Origin: Primulina eburnea
Taxonomy: Eukaryota > Streptophyta > Magnoliopsida > Lamiales > Gesneriaceae
Length of the DNA: 64,000 nucleotides
NCBI RefSeq assembly: GCF_022965805.1
Contig: NC_133104.1
Location: 37,368,682-37,432,681, forward strand
Direction: 5' to 3'
Below, one piece after another: positions 32,631 through 44,812 of this stretch. The position numbers were made by a program, and so were the translations under genes. The first letter of the stretch is position 1. The number at the start of each line of letters is the position of its first letter. The notes beneath the pieces are model-generated. The model was not told the origin of the DNA. It made no database searches and worked only from the letters and a program-made list of their open reading frames with translations.

Positions 32631-35600
32631 AGTGGTTATCGACAATGTCAGTGGTAGTAGAGAGAATGGCGGCTCCGCCTGTGGACGGCCGCCGATGCCC
32701 AACACCTTTGGGTCGGGTTCGCCGTACCGACGCTGTTTGAGCTCTGTTGGATCGCCGTCTTCGTGTGCAACGTCTCTGGTTCGGCACCCCTCTTTGGTAA
32801 GTTCATCCCTGGTGTTTTGTGCATCAAGTTTCAGCGTTTGGTTGTATGTTATTCATGCCCCAGATTACTCTTTTTGTTGTTGTTCGTAACGGTTAGATTG
32901 AGATACTTCATCTGAATTGAAGAAATGGATGATTGTTTAGGATGGTTGGTTGGTAGTTGTGCTTATTTGAAAAGTTTGCTGTGATATTGATAAAAGGAAA
33001 TTCCTAAAATTTGAATTGCTCTTTGTTCCCTGATTATTATAGTGAGCCTTTCTGGAGTAGAGGAAGAGTGTAGATAATCGTAATATTTTGTTATTTATAC
33101 ATTGGGAATGAGAAATGGATGGGATATAAAATGGCATATCTTAGAGCTGAATGATATGTTTGAGGCAAGAAGAAATAACAGAACAGCAAAAAGGGGGTTG
33201 TAAAGACAAATTATTAGAGGGCTTAAATGTGTCCCATGATGTCGGTTGCAGAACGTAGGGTATAGAAACATTGTTATTATTTATGATTATACAGAAAAAG
33301 GCAAATATGGCCTCAAATCTGTCTGTTGCCCGTAGATATTCACTTGTTGGTGTTCTTATGTATGCAGCTTGTTTAAATATCAATGTGTTCCCTGCCAATC
33401 TTATATTGGAGGAGGTTGTGGAAGGGATTCTTTCTGCTTATGGAAGTGGCAAAGAATCTATGAATTCATGTTAAATTAATTACGCAATGATTACTGTTGA
33501 CAATAGATGTGACTGCTTGGCTATTTGAACTGATCACATCCACTAGCAGCAGTATCGTGCTTTATAGACTATGATGTAACCTCTGTATCTCTCTTTTTGG
33601 TATACAATTATTTAATATTTGGCACCTCTGAAAATATCAGTTCGTTTATTATCTTGTGTTAAATATACGTTTCCACGAATTTGGTTTCAACTTATGCGTT
33701 ATCCATCTCTTCCACTTCATCTGATGTTGAAATTTCTTTATTTTAACTTGCATGGAGGATAGTTCTTTACTTGAGCTTTGGCAGGTTAAGACCAGATCCT
33801 CAGATATTGCAATTGAACAGACGTTGAATGTAGAAGAGGCTGAAATTGAATTTATTCCCCTACTTCGCTCAGGTGCGTGGACTGACATTGGTTCTCGCTC
33901 AAGCATGGAGGATGTGTATATCTGTGCTGACAATATGATGAATGATTTTGGGAAAAATGATGGCGATGAAAGGCCCGGGGCATTTTACGGGGTAATTATT
34001 CTCTTCTAACAGCTAATATTCTCCGCATTTTATTACCCTTTCCAATGATTCACATATTTTAGTGAGCAGTTGATCGTAATTGTGAATTCAAGTGTTATTG
34101 ATCTTTTTGGCTTTTGTCGGTTATGCACGGGTAATTACATGGTTTTGCATACTATATAGGTTACCAGTGTGACACATGGTATGTGATCTGGATATTGATA
34201 GTTGTAGAACCAAAAATTTGTCTTTGTTCTTTAATATTAAAAGCTCGCTACTCATAATTTAGTTCATTGCTCGTTGGATCAGGTTTTTGATGGGCATGGA
34301 GGAAAGCATGCTGCTGACTTTGCTTGCTACCATTTGCCAAGATTCATTGCTGAGGACGAAGACTTTCCTATGGAGATTGAGCGTGTCATTGCATCAGCTT
34401 TTCTGCAGACTGATACTGCTTTTGCTGAAGCATGCGCATTAGATGCTGATCTTGCTTCTGGCACCACTGCTTTGGCAGCTCTTGTCATTGGAAGGTTAGA
34501 CTTCTCGCAATTCATTAACAACTTTATGGACTGGTTTTAATTTAAAAATTCAAACATGCTATAATATATCGTAAGTTGAGTATTTAAGGGACCATTGAAT
34601 GAACTAGATGTAAGGTGTGGCAGCTTTGGTAACTCTTCAGCCTTGAGAAAAGTTAGTGGTGTTTTTATTACTAGATTTGCCCATTATAATGTTCCGAAGT
34701 AGATTATCACACTTAAGTGCTTAGGTATGTGATTTTGGCTCTGTAAAGCAGGGTTTTGATGAGCTTGAACTTACACTGTTTTGGAAATTAGTTTCTTTTG
34801 CCCCAATCTCAATCCTCACACCTATATAACTCATATCCAGCTCACAAATTATTCAGGTTTCGTGCTGAGTGCTGACCTCACTAATACAAGGACTTATCAA
34901 ATATCAATAAATTAAAAAAATCAATCAATAAGAAAGTTATAAATCCATATCTGTACTGTAGGTTTCAAAACTTCTAAAAAAAATGAAATTGAAAATAAAA
35001 TTTAAAATCCATGACAAGTTGACAAATAATAATCGAATTTATCATTTACCAGTCTCAAAAAGTAATCAGTGAACAGCTGAACAAGTTTCAATTTATTGGG
35101 CTCCCAATAAGCAAGTCATCAGGTTGGGCTTTAAATGAGGGCTGAGACTCTCGAAGCCTAATGTCAACTTCAGAATCTGATCAGGCTAAACCCATGCATA
35201 TATTCAGCCTGGCCACCAATTATACCGTACTCTTAACTTTTGTCAGGTCGGGTGTGCAGAAATTAAAACAGGTCCAATTGACAGTCCTAACTCCTATGTA
35301 TGGTTCCGATTTTGTTTCTGATTACTTTCTGAATAAATTTGTAAATTTTATTTCTAGGGTCCATCATTTTCAGTTAAGTGGAAGTGGTCCCAACTTAAAG
35401 AATGCTTGTCTTTTATAAGCTATGAAACTGAGTCTGAAATTATTCATGTTATGTAGTGTTTGAGTTCACCGTTTATCTCGAATTTTCGAAATTTTTTACT
35501 TCACGTTAATAACTTTATGTTGAAGGAACTTGACATACTTCTGCTATTTGTGAATTTTATACTCTCATTCTACCATCAGGCTGCAGCCTTGTATCGATAA

Positions 35601-36431
35601 TGTGTCTTTCTTGAAAATTCTGTTGAAAGTTGTATTGATAACTTGATCTTGACTTGATCCACTCTTGTAAATCATAATTGTGTTGGGGCGTAGGCAATGT
35701 GAGGATGTAATGTAGTGAGATTTGTTACTTCACATCCAAGAACCTTTTGCTCATCAAACTATATTTTAGTGCAGTTGCAATTAATTTTGTTAACAAAAAT
35801 CCTTACGCCTGCATTAAATTATGAACACAGTAGATAATTCTTACTTTGTTAATTAAATGGAGGCAGCTCTCTAGTTGTGGCAAATGCTGGAGATTGCCGG
35901 GCAGTACTTTGTCGTAGGGGTAAGGCAATTGAGATGTCAAGAGATCATAAACCTGCTACCTTCAACGAAAGAATGCGGGTAGAAGCTTCTGGAGGCTACG
36001 TCTATGATGGGTATCTCAATGGACAATTAAACGTCTCTCGTGCTTTAGGAGATTGGCATATGGAAGGATTAAAACGTCAAGATGGTGGGCCCCTTAGTGC
36101 AGAACCTGAATTTATGAGCACAAGGCTAACAGAAGAAGATGAGTTCCTCATCATAGGCTGTGACGGCCTGTGGGACGTGTTTAGGAGCCAAAACGCGGTG
36201 GATTTTGCTCGAAAGAGACTACAAGAACACAATGATCCAATGATGTGTGGCAAAGATCTGGTGGAAGAGGCCTTGAAGAGAAGGAGCGGAGACAATTTGG
36301 CAGTGGTTGTAGTTTGTTTCCAGCTACACCCGCCCCCAAACTTGGTTGTTCCGCGTGGAAGAGTTCACCGGAGTGTTTCTGCAGAAGGGTTGAAGGAGCT
36401 GCAAAGCTTCTTGGATGGCTTAGAATCTTGA
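32617..36431 (+). CDS. Protein phosphatase 2C (PP2C 22/27-like), 387 aa, four exons
   Basis: Exons 32617-32796, 33785-33991, 34283-34494 and 35867-36431, all with GT-AG introns, give 1164 nt. A Ser/Gly-rich N terminus (about residues 1-80) is followed by the catalytic PP2C domain. Motifs: RSSMED (98-103), FDGHGG (131-136), SGTTALAALVIG, NAGDCRAVL (206-), SRDHKP, GCDGLWD (metal Asp 299) and SGDN (Asp 342). The metal-binding aspartates are all present, so it should be an active Mn/Mg-dependent Ser/Thr phosphatase, probably cytosolic or nuclear. The C terminus (RVHRSVSAEGLKELQSFLD) matches plant PP2C 27/22 relatives such as DBP1. No regulatory PYR-binding features of clade A were noted. Intron 3 is 1.37 kb. 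Confidence 0.93.
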
Positions 36432-36970
36432 GATGATGATGAAGAAAACTTGTTTCTTTTATCCTTATTTATTTCCTAATTTTCTCATAATTTTTGTTTT
36501 TCAATTTACTCCTTAATTGATTTGTGGGAGAGAATGTAATTTAAAACTGTAACATATGCGGCGTCGAGACATCCTTTTGTAGTTTTCTACTTTTGCATGT
36601 CAATTTTCCTGTTTCATTTGTCCTTGACATCTGAGATTATATGTTTCCATTTATTCATGAAGATTATTGCCCCACTTAGAGCACAGTTTTATGATATATG
36701 CGACGTCTCGGGCTTCTGTGAAAGTGAGTTTGTGTCTGGTGTGGCCTACAGAAAAATGTCCCCTTGTATATTTCAAGGAGGGTCCATTTATCATTATTTA
36801 GGGGGGAAAGTAAATAGGACTAACGTGTATTTTTGTTGACTTTAAAACCTCTTGTAAATAAATAGGACTGATTATTCGACATGGGAGGGGAGAATCAATC
36901 TATTTTATTTACAGTTAGCAAATGGGGAGCATGACCCACATACTATTTATCGTTTCAAAAAAAACAAACA
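36432..36970 (+). other. 3' UTR of the PP2C gene and spacer
   Basis: Transcribed tail and AT-rich spacer with no recognised gene. No strong AATAAA signal near the stop. Confidence 0.4.
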
Positions 36971-37138
36971 ACTTTATGAGACGGTTTTACGTTTCGTATT
37001 TTGTGAGATTGATTTCTTATTTGGATTATCCATGAAAAATATTATTTTTTATGTTAAGAATTATTTTTTATCGTGAATATCGGTAAGATTGGCCCGTTTC
37101 ACAGATAAAAATTCGTGAGATCGTCTCACAAGAGACCT
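36971..37138. mobile_element. Palindrome-ended miniature, copy 4
   Basis: About 168 bp carrying the family blocks TGAGACGGTTTTACG, TCTTATTTGGATTATCCATG, GTGAATATCGGTAAGATTGG and GAGATCGTCTCAC. It lies between the PP2C and tRNA genes. Confidence 0.7.
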
Positions 37139-37392
37139 ACGCTTTAAAAAAAAAAATTTAAAATTACGTCGTTTTAGAAATATGAATTGTCTTCTAAAAA
37201 AGCAAACCCATTCTCTATGCAACTTAAATATATATATGCATAAATAAACGATGATTAAAATTTGAATGATGAAAAGAAACTTTATGTAACCAAATGTCAG
37301 GCTTTCCTGTATTCTTCAAAAATCATGTGGAATTGTATCCTTTAAATTGTAGTTAAAAATATTTTATTTAAAGAAAGCACGCACAGCATATA

Positions 37393-37465
37393 GCGTTTGT
37401 AGGTCCAACGGTTAGGATAATTGCCTTCCAAGCAATAGACCCGGGTTCGACTCCCGGCAAACGCA
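37393..37465 (+). tRNA. trnG-UCC: tRNA-Gly (anticodon UCC)
   Basis: A 73-nt cloverleaf. The acceptor stem GCGTTTG pairs with CAAACGC, the anticodon stem ATTGC/GCAAT holds loop CTTCCAA with TCC at 37427-37429, and the T arm is CCGGG-TTCGACT-CCCGG. The discriminator base is A. A TTTT terminator follows within a few bases. Nuclear plant tRNA-Gly(UCC) genes as I recall them have two bases between acceptor and D stem; this copy has three (TAG), so one G appears inserted. Internal A and B boxes are otherwise normal, so it may still be functional. Confidence 0.92.
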
Positions 37466-37619
37466 ATTTTATTTTTGTTAAGCAAATATGTAAAATAAAG
37501 TATTTAACAAGATAGCAATTTGATCATTTCTTGCAGTTTTCAGAGTTTTTATGACGTTGGACATTGAGAAGATGTAACATGGACTTACATTAATCTAAGC
37601 CAAAGCTTGTTCAACCCCA

Positions 37620-38935
37620 TCAATAGGGTTGGCTAAACTGTTGGATTAATGCATCATTAAGAACATTCTCAGTTTCATCTTCAAGAGTGATCATAACTAC
37701 TCTGCCAAAATTGGCATCGCTTCCTGGAGACGGAAGGATCAGAACTTTCCCTGGTCCAACAGCTGGCTCAAGGTAGCATGAAACACGAACAGGGCTTGAA
37801 TTACCTTCAAAAACGGCATTCTCAAAATTTGCACAAATTAGATGATGGCCTGTCATCCATGGAGGATTTTGAATGTTTTCTTGCTCCAAGAATTCAATCA
37901 AATCCAAAACTCTATCCTTATCCATTTGTGAGACCACTTCCTTTATAGCAGCAGCGGCTTTAGACACTTCATTTTCGTTCAATCCGTCTCCTTTCACCAT
38001 ATATATTATACACAGTGCAATTTCCGAAGAACCCTTCATCCAATCGAAGCTTTTGTCGTGTATCCAAGATTATGCTCAAGTCAATCAAAGAACCCTTAAT
38101 TCCCTTTGCCTTGCTGATACTTGTCCAAATCAACGCACTCAAGGCCTCAAAGGGAGTTAGTTTGAACTCTTGTTCATGTCCATCACGTGCTGTTTCAGCC
38201 ATCTCAATAAATCTTTTTACCATTTCGTGTTTGAATTCTAAGAGTAAAGGTACTTTTTTTACATCAGATACTGCAGATGGTTTTCCCAATACTGATTTGT
38301 AGCAGTTGATCAATTGAAAATAAGGCTGGTGATTGGTGGTGTTGCCTTCTTGTTTTCGTGGTGGCAAGAGGTGGAACTAGGGTGGAGATATGATCTTTCC
38401 TCCCAATGTTGCGTCAGCCCAAGTCTTTATCACATGGTAGCACATTTGGGATCAGAAAGAAGGTGCGTACAGCTCAAATCTATTGCTAGTCCTCCAGTTC
38501 CAAATTCAGTTATCTGAGGCATCTCCAAAAAACTCAGACGTTAGAAATCTAATTTACAATCTCAAAATCAAGAATTTCGAGTAGATCTTTTTGTAAACAG
38601 TTTCTGAGGGTTAGGCCTCTAAAAAAGTAATTGGGGAGCAAATATTCCTTTACCTGAACATAAAATGTAGACCAAAAGTAGGGTTTGTGGAACATTTCCT
38701 CCCAATGAACAAGCTTCAGCTCCTTCTCCCTATCCACATTCCTCAGCCACTCATTCAGTGTCATTCTCGCCCTTGCTTCCAACATTCTCAGCCCTGCATC
38801 ATTGCATTTAACCATCCAGAGCCCTTCAGGGGACTTTAAAAGTCTCCCCACGACCACAGGAAATGAAGTCAACATCTCAGATATCAATTCTCTAAGCATC
38901 ATGGTCCGTACTCCGACTTTTCTTACCACTGGAAG
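37620..38935 (-). pseudogene. BAHD acyltransferase pseudogene (CER2/CER26-like)
   Basis: Two exons with a 141-bp GT-AG intron (38654-38514) encode a BAHD-type protein. The HXXXD motif is present (HLLSD; His at 38463-38465, Asp at 38451-38453). The body segment KLTPFEALSALIWTSISKAK and the C-terminal VLILPSPG region recall ECERIFERUM2/26-like proteins of very-long-chain wax synthesis. Damage: one base lost next to 38430-38432 creates a TGA, a TAG lies at 38377-38379, and the frame shifts again near 38000. The N-terminal 50-60 residues with a start codon are not found in frame. Most of the length is preserved, so inactivation is fairly recent. Confidence 0.8.
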
Positions 38936-39816
38936 CTAGTAATAGAGCACAATTCGAAGATTGTTATGTTCCATTGTACGGTCCAAAACCGATAAGAGGG
39001 ATGAACTTGCTTGGTTGCACTGGCTTAGTACTAATCACGGTTCGTTTACAGATAAACAACACTTCAGCCATTAAGTTAGTAGTTTGTAAGATGTTTCAGC
39101 TATAGCGGTGTGATGGTTTCAAGCTTGTAGAGGTGCTTGTTTTTCAGAGTTTTATTCATGGGATTAAGCAAAATGCTCCGTTTTTTTTCTGGGCAAAATG
39201 ACTTTTCCATGACTTGTGCACGGTTAAGTAGTTAACTGGAAAAATGTAGCTGATGCAAACCAGAAAGAAAGAAGAAGCACACTCGTTTAGTTTCAACATC
39301 TAAATTACGTGATTGTTTTCAGACTCAAACAAAATAAACTGCAAATGGCTTCGATGTATCTAGTTTAAATATGAAATCTTCTTTACTTTCCTTGTATTGG
39401 CACACTTGCTAAAATGGTTTTTGAAAAATAAAGGACCCCTCCGTGTACGCAATCACCCAAATGTCTCTCACTACACAAGTTACGTTGCTTTAATTCTAAC
39501 ATGATTCACCACAGGGGTTTCTCACTGCACAACAATACAGTTGCTGTTCAAAAGAAGATACTATATTTATATTAATCCTCGTGTACGCAGTATTGTGTGC
39601 ACACTTTTGAGCATGCCTGTGACCACAACGTTCAAGATAAAGTATTTCCGAACATGGACCCTCGTTCACGTAAAAGATGTAAATTATAAAATATGGTAAT
39701 ACATCATATTCCTGTACAAATAAAAACAGTATCTGTTTTAAGAGCAATAAGGGGTATATTTAGTCATCTGTATCTTTACAAACAGATCAACTCTGTAGAC
39801 CTAATCACAAATGGTT
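38936..39816. other. Intergenic DNA, nothing recognised
   Basis: Mixed-composition sequence with no supportable exon, RNA gene or repeat boundary. The upper part may include the lost 5' end of the BAHD gene, and the lower part the 3' UTR of the minus-strand gene above it. Confidence 0.45.
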
Positions 39817-41291
39817 TCAGTAAGCCACCCCACCGGAAAAACTATCTCCATCATGAAGGACAGATTCGGTCAGCCAATAACCATCCCAAGAACCACCAAC
39901 CCTCTATAAACGAAATATGATCCATTAGTTGAAGTATTAAAATCTGTATCCCAACTCATTTATCAACTTACAAACCAAAAAACTCCATGTTCCTAGCTTA
40001 GAAGAGAGATCTGAAGAAGCAATGTAGTCAGTGAAAATAATCGTACCTGAACCATGGTAAATTGAAACACCTCTTCTTCCTCAGGCCGAGGTCCTCGTAT
40101 CCACACTCGCTGCTTATGGGTATTCTGTATAGCATATGCTGATTGTTTAAAGAAAAAAGAAAACTAATGTGCACAGTAGCTATGATCAGCGCAGACATAA
40201 CCTCATTGACGTTTAAACTGCTCAAGATCTTTCTTTCCCGGTGACCAAGTAAAACTCTGTAGCTCGAGTGATGAAAGATTCGCCTAAATCTTTCAAACTG
40301 CACACATAATCAGTTTTCAATTTTTTTACGGAAGATATAATCAACGTAACACAGATATACTATTAGTTTTCTCAAGTACCATTCATTACCGGCTTTAGCA
40401 CTCAGTAAGTAAAAATATGAGATGAAAATTGCCAAATCCTAAACATAAACTGACCTGGCCTAAATCAAAGAAGGGGCCGAAATATGTTGATCTTTCAAAT
40501 GGATCAAAACCTGCAAACTGTCCGTGTATAGCATCACAGTAACGATGAAAACAATTACTTGAGAGTGCCAGCCAAATGCAACTTAACAAAAATAAACAAC
40601 CGATCATAGTTCGCAAATTACCCTATACATTACTTCAATGCCATAATCTGGCCGAGGCTGGTCATTGAACATCAAAGCATCAAGCTGGTATGTGACAGCT
40701 TCTTCGGCACTAAACTATAACACGGAAAAGGAAACACAATGAGCTTCCTACAATACAAAGGATGGTAATATATCTTGTCCAAGATTTCAGCTGAAATGTT
40801 ACACTCAATCTTGGCCCCAATGGCCTTTTCCTACGAGACTCAAGCCTGCAAATGAACATGGAAATTACTCTTAGTAATTGTAGGCCAGAAAGAAGCAAGG
40901 AGCAGATGAGCTGGAGTAACTAGAAGATTGACTTCCACCAAATGAAAAATTATCCTAAAAATATAAACTTTGTCCGTAGAGATTGTTCTACCTATAAAAC
41001 ACCGCAAATCACCATCTAATGGGAAATTGTAAATTTCAAAATTATTCCGGTTAACACGCAAACACAAAATACAAGCATGCACAACAGGAAAATCTCTAAA
41101 TTTCACATTCAGATCAAGATTTCCTCGCCTATTATACCGCAAACGAAGAAAGAGAGAGAACAATACCAGTCGGCGGAGAGAAAGTCAGGGACATCGGCGG
41201 CACACGCTCGAAAGCGGAGGCTCAAAGGTTTGGAAGAGTGTGAGGCTGCGTAGACCAGAGATGAACCGAACAACACCGTTTCCATCGTCAT
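39817..41291 (-). CDS. Conserved plant protein of unknown function, 194 aa, seven exons
   Basis: Exons (minus): 41291-41167, 40845-40803, 40714-40622, 40517-40455, 40297-40202, 40124-40047 and 39903-39817. All introns are GT-AG and every junction keeps the frame, totalling 585 nt. The first ~35 residues are Ser/Ala/Arg-rich with few acids, like a chloroplast transit peptide. Then come SFSAEEAVTYQLDALMFNDQ, PRPDYGIEVMYRFAGFDPFE, FERFRRIFHHSSYRVLLGH, an acidic PRPEEEEVFQFTMVQ stretch and an ending WDGYWLTESVLHDG. The pattern resembles small plastid/cyanobacterial proteins of the DUF4864 kind, but that label is from memory. An ATG two codons downstream (41285) is an alternative start. Confidence 0.85.
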
Positions 41292-41484
41292 GTACTTCAA
41301 TTTTAGAATTTTCGGTCCTCGGCTGTTATGAAATCCTCGGATGAGACGAAAGGTGGGGACTAGAAAACTAGTGGCCGTTTTTAAATTTGCAACTACTCCT
41401 ATAGTCGCATGTTTAAGCAGCGATTTATCGATGGGAAAAAAAAAATCAGCACCTTCTGGATTCCCTGGGCACCTTAATTTGAGC

Positions 41485-41971
41485 CAGAGATGTCTTGGTA
41501 AACAGGTCGTTTGAAATTATTCGTTAAACTCATCGAGTCGAGCTCGACAATTTTATCGAGCCAAACTTAAACTTATTAATGATATACGGTTGCAAGTTCG
41601 CGAGCTTGTTTGCGGGCTCGAGCTCGGTTAGTTTGATGGACTAGTTTATTGGACCTTAAATGTAGAATTAGAAGACGCCATGCATTTATTTATTTGTTTT
41701 GTCTCACGTTGAAATGGTAATGAAAGAGAACACATGAAAATGTTATTAAACGAGGAGCCTAATCTTTAAATTTTTATATGTTAGTTAGCTTTTCGCTAAA
41801 AATGTTCAAAATAAGTTTGTTTAACGAGCTCGAAAAAGCTCAAGCCAAACTCGTTATATATGATAAACGAGCTATTAAAGAACCGAGATCGAGCTATTCA
41901 CGAACTTAGTGATTTTCAAACGAGCCGAGCTCGAGTGTGATATTGTTCGACTCAACTAGTTTACATGCCTA
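41485..41971. mobile_element. Non-autonomous hAT-like element rich in GAGCTCG, second copy
   Basis: Same type as 19339-19830: subterminal GAGTCGAGCTCG and ACGAGCCGAGCTCGAG motifs around an AT-rich core, with a right end GTTTACATGCCT. Possible 8-bp flanks AATTTGAG and AATTTGTA match at six positions. More degenerate than the first copy, so ends are approximate. Confidence 0.6.
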
Positions 41972-42458
41972 ATTTGTACTGCATTCTGAAATTGATTGAT
42001 GGTGTATGCCTAAAACTAACATTCATCTTTTTCCTTGTCTAAAAAGGTGTAACAGTTTCACAAAAAAAAGGTAAAATCTGATAAAAATTTCATATAACAG
42101 GGATAATCGTTCTCCGTTGGTTTCAAACTAATATTCTCGGAGTGGGATTTGTATGTTTTCATCTCAGATTGGCTGAAGATAGGTTGTGGAAAAAATGAGT
42201 GACCTGAATACAAGAACACCCTCTATTCCACCTTTTTCTCTTCAAGAAAGCTCCCGGATTTCAAACAATCAGTAAAAGGCTTGGTTACAACTTACGATTA
42301 CTTCGTAACCCGTGTAATGATCCTGTTTTGTTGCCTTTGGTGGTTTTATTGTCTTTGGACATTTTCATTCCACAACATGTATGTTACCATCTCAGATACA
42401 ATCTCATATCCGTGATCATGTGCTCGACTCTAGTGGTCTTTCTATTCATGTGTAACAC
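41972..42458. other. Spacer, nothing recognised
   Basis: No supportable ORF, RNA gene or repeat boundary. Confidence 0.45.
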
Positions 42459-44812
42459 GTGAAACATCGTGAACTGCTTTAGCCATATTTTCATGAAGAG
42501 GTCAACCTTGCCATTGATCTTGAAACGTCGTAATCGTTTTAAAAATGCGAATTTTTTTTTAAAAAAATCTCACATTTTAGAAATAACATTTAAACGTTTC
42601 ACATGCATGCGTTGTACAGAAAATATAACATTTAAAAATGATATTAAATATTTGACAGTAAAAATAGTGCACTTTAAAATAACCAAACTCATCCCAAAAT
42701 CATACGTAAACATGACCCAGTCAAAATCTTAAAAATCATGAACGTAGGAAAATGTTCATCTCCACTCAATCTCATAAATTATAATGCGGAAAATATGTGT
42801 TCCTCGGGTCGTGTCACCGTACGAGGTCTGCCTACTCAGAGTTCGGCACCTCCGGTCCCCTCATCATTAAACTGACTTGCATCACACATGCCTAATGAGT
42901 ATAAAGACTCAACACACCTGCACCGTTAATAGCAAATACATATACATAGCATACATCAGTGAAAAATATCATACTCAACATACCTTTCATGAACTTTAAA
43001 AACATAACATAAATGCATCGTGTAAAATCTTGACGTGTCAAAACAGCTCATCGTTAATCATCATTCATCATTCATCGTTTATCATTTATCATCCATCATT
43101 AATAAATTCAGTTAATTAGAGGTGACTATCGTACATCATCATTTACGATGGATCCATCATACATAGAACTGTGGTATTCGGCGGCTGTCGGACATTAGTG
43201 ACAGGATCACCCATCCATTGTACCTAGGCCTCATCATCAGCATTTACATATACGTCTTAAACATTTACATATACTTCGATAGCCACAACTAATTCACATC
43301 ATTCAAAATATCATCATTTTCATCACTTATAAAAATCATTCACCAATGCAATTTTTCTTAAATCCAAGCATGCGATGTATATCTTCATAAAATCTTAAAA
43401 TCATGATCATGATGCATAAACATTTAAAATATCATAAATTTGTTCTCAGGGCATTGCCAGAACCAAAACCTCACATCGGGTGCAAGATGACCATTTTGCC
43501 CCTAAAACCCAAAAATTATTGTTTCACCCCTCGACCTCTAAAATTGACCCGAAGCTTGCCAAACTCCTTAAAATGTCCCAAAATTTTTTAAAAGCATTCC
43601 TAGATATCAACTCGAGCCCATTTCATAACTTAACCAAATTGTTTTAAAACTTGAACCACAATCCTCGTTTTAATCCGAACTTAACCAAAATTCTCCCAAC
43701 TTTTTACCACACCCTGGTAACATCTAAAAGGTCATAAAAACCTCAAAATCAGACCCTTAGACATTTTAATCCTAGACCAGAAAGTTGCTGGAATTTCCAG
43801 CACCTAAATTTGAAAAAAAAAAACAAAAACAAAAGAACTACTCCCCCAATCTCGGCCCTAGCTTGCTAAACCCCCAACTAGCCTCGAACCAAACCATTAG
43901 GGACCAAGACCAGACCCTACTGATCCCAAATAAGACTTGCAGCACCTCACACGCCCAAACCTTTGAACAACCGAAGAACACGCAAAAGACCTAGCTACGT
44001 CTGAACTTGCTCCTCGAATCACTTGGCTTCAAGACCAGCTCCAGTTGTGTCCAGCCATCTAGAACCATAACTTCGACCCACCAGGGTCTTTTTCATGGCC
44101 AGGGATGGCTCGTACATAATCGGATCGGTCCCTCCCCCAAGCCCTATCACCAAAAACGAACCCTTAGACACATCCTCTCTTCTCGGCCCTTCAACCTACA
44201 GCAAACAACAACAACTCTAACCCACAAAACACCATCTTATCATCATGCTCAGCCTCTTAACACCCAAACCGCAGCCCCTTGCACGACAATACACAAAAAC
44301 GTGAGTAATGTACAATACCATGCAAGATTTTTGTTAAGTTTAAAGCAAGAACATCACTACAAGAAAGATCTGTAATTTTCGATGCACACACAAAATTTTA
44401 AGTATAATATGACGTGTATGAGAGAAAATGGGAGATACGAGCATGCCTTGATGTTATAGACGCGAGGAGATCGAAGAACGAGTGCCGGGTGAATTTTTTT
44501 TGCAAGAAAAAAAAGTGGCCGAGACCTTGCTAGGTTATGGCTGCTGAAACGAGAGGGAATAATGGGGGAAATTTAGGGAAAAGAGAGTCTACAGTGACTT
44601 ATTTAAAAAAAAATTCATACCTCAATTTACATAAATGTCCTTCTGTTTAAAAAAATATATCATTAAATTTGATTTAGAAACCCTTAACACTGTATTCATT
44701 CTCATTTCAGTTGACTCTAAATCTCTTTTCCATCGACTCGTCCTCAAAACAAATTGTCTATCACGTTTATTTCGATTTATTGAAATTAATCAATTCACTT
44801 GGCAAAAAAAAA

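Noticed and set aside
33271..33474. A 67-codon frame in PP2C intron 1.
   Set aside because: No recognisable protein and no splice signals that join it in frame; it is intronic.
37873..38302. Two 95-codon plus-strand frames over the BAHD pseudogene.
   Set aside because: They are antisense shadows of the acyltransferase coding sequence.
44007..44375. A 122-codon open frame within the Gypsy LTR.
   Set aside because: Low-complexity, Thr/His/Pro-rich and not matched by any codon pattern of host genes; it falls in LTR leader-like DNA.
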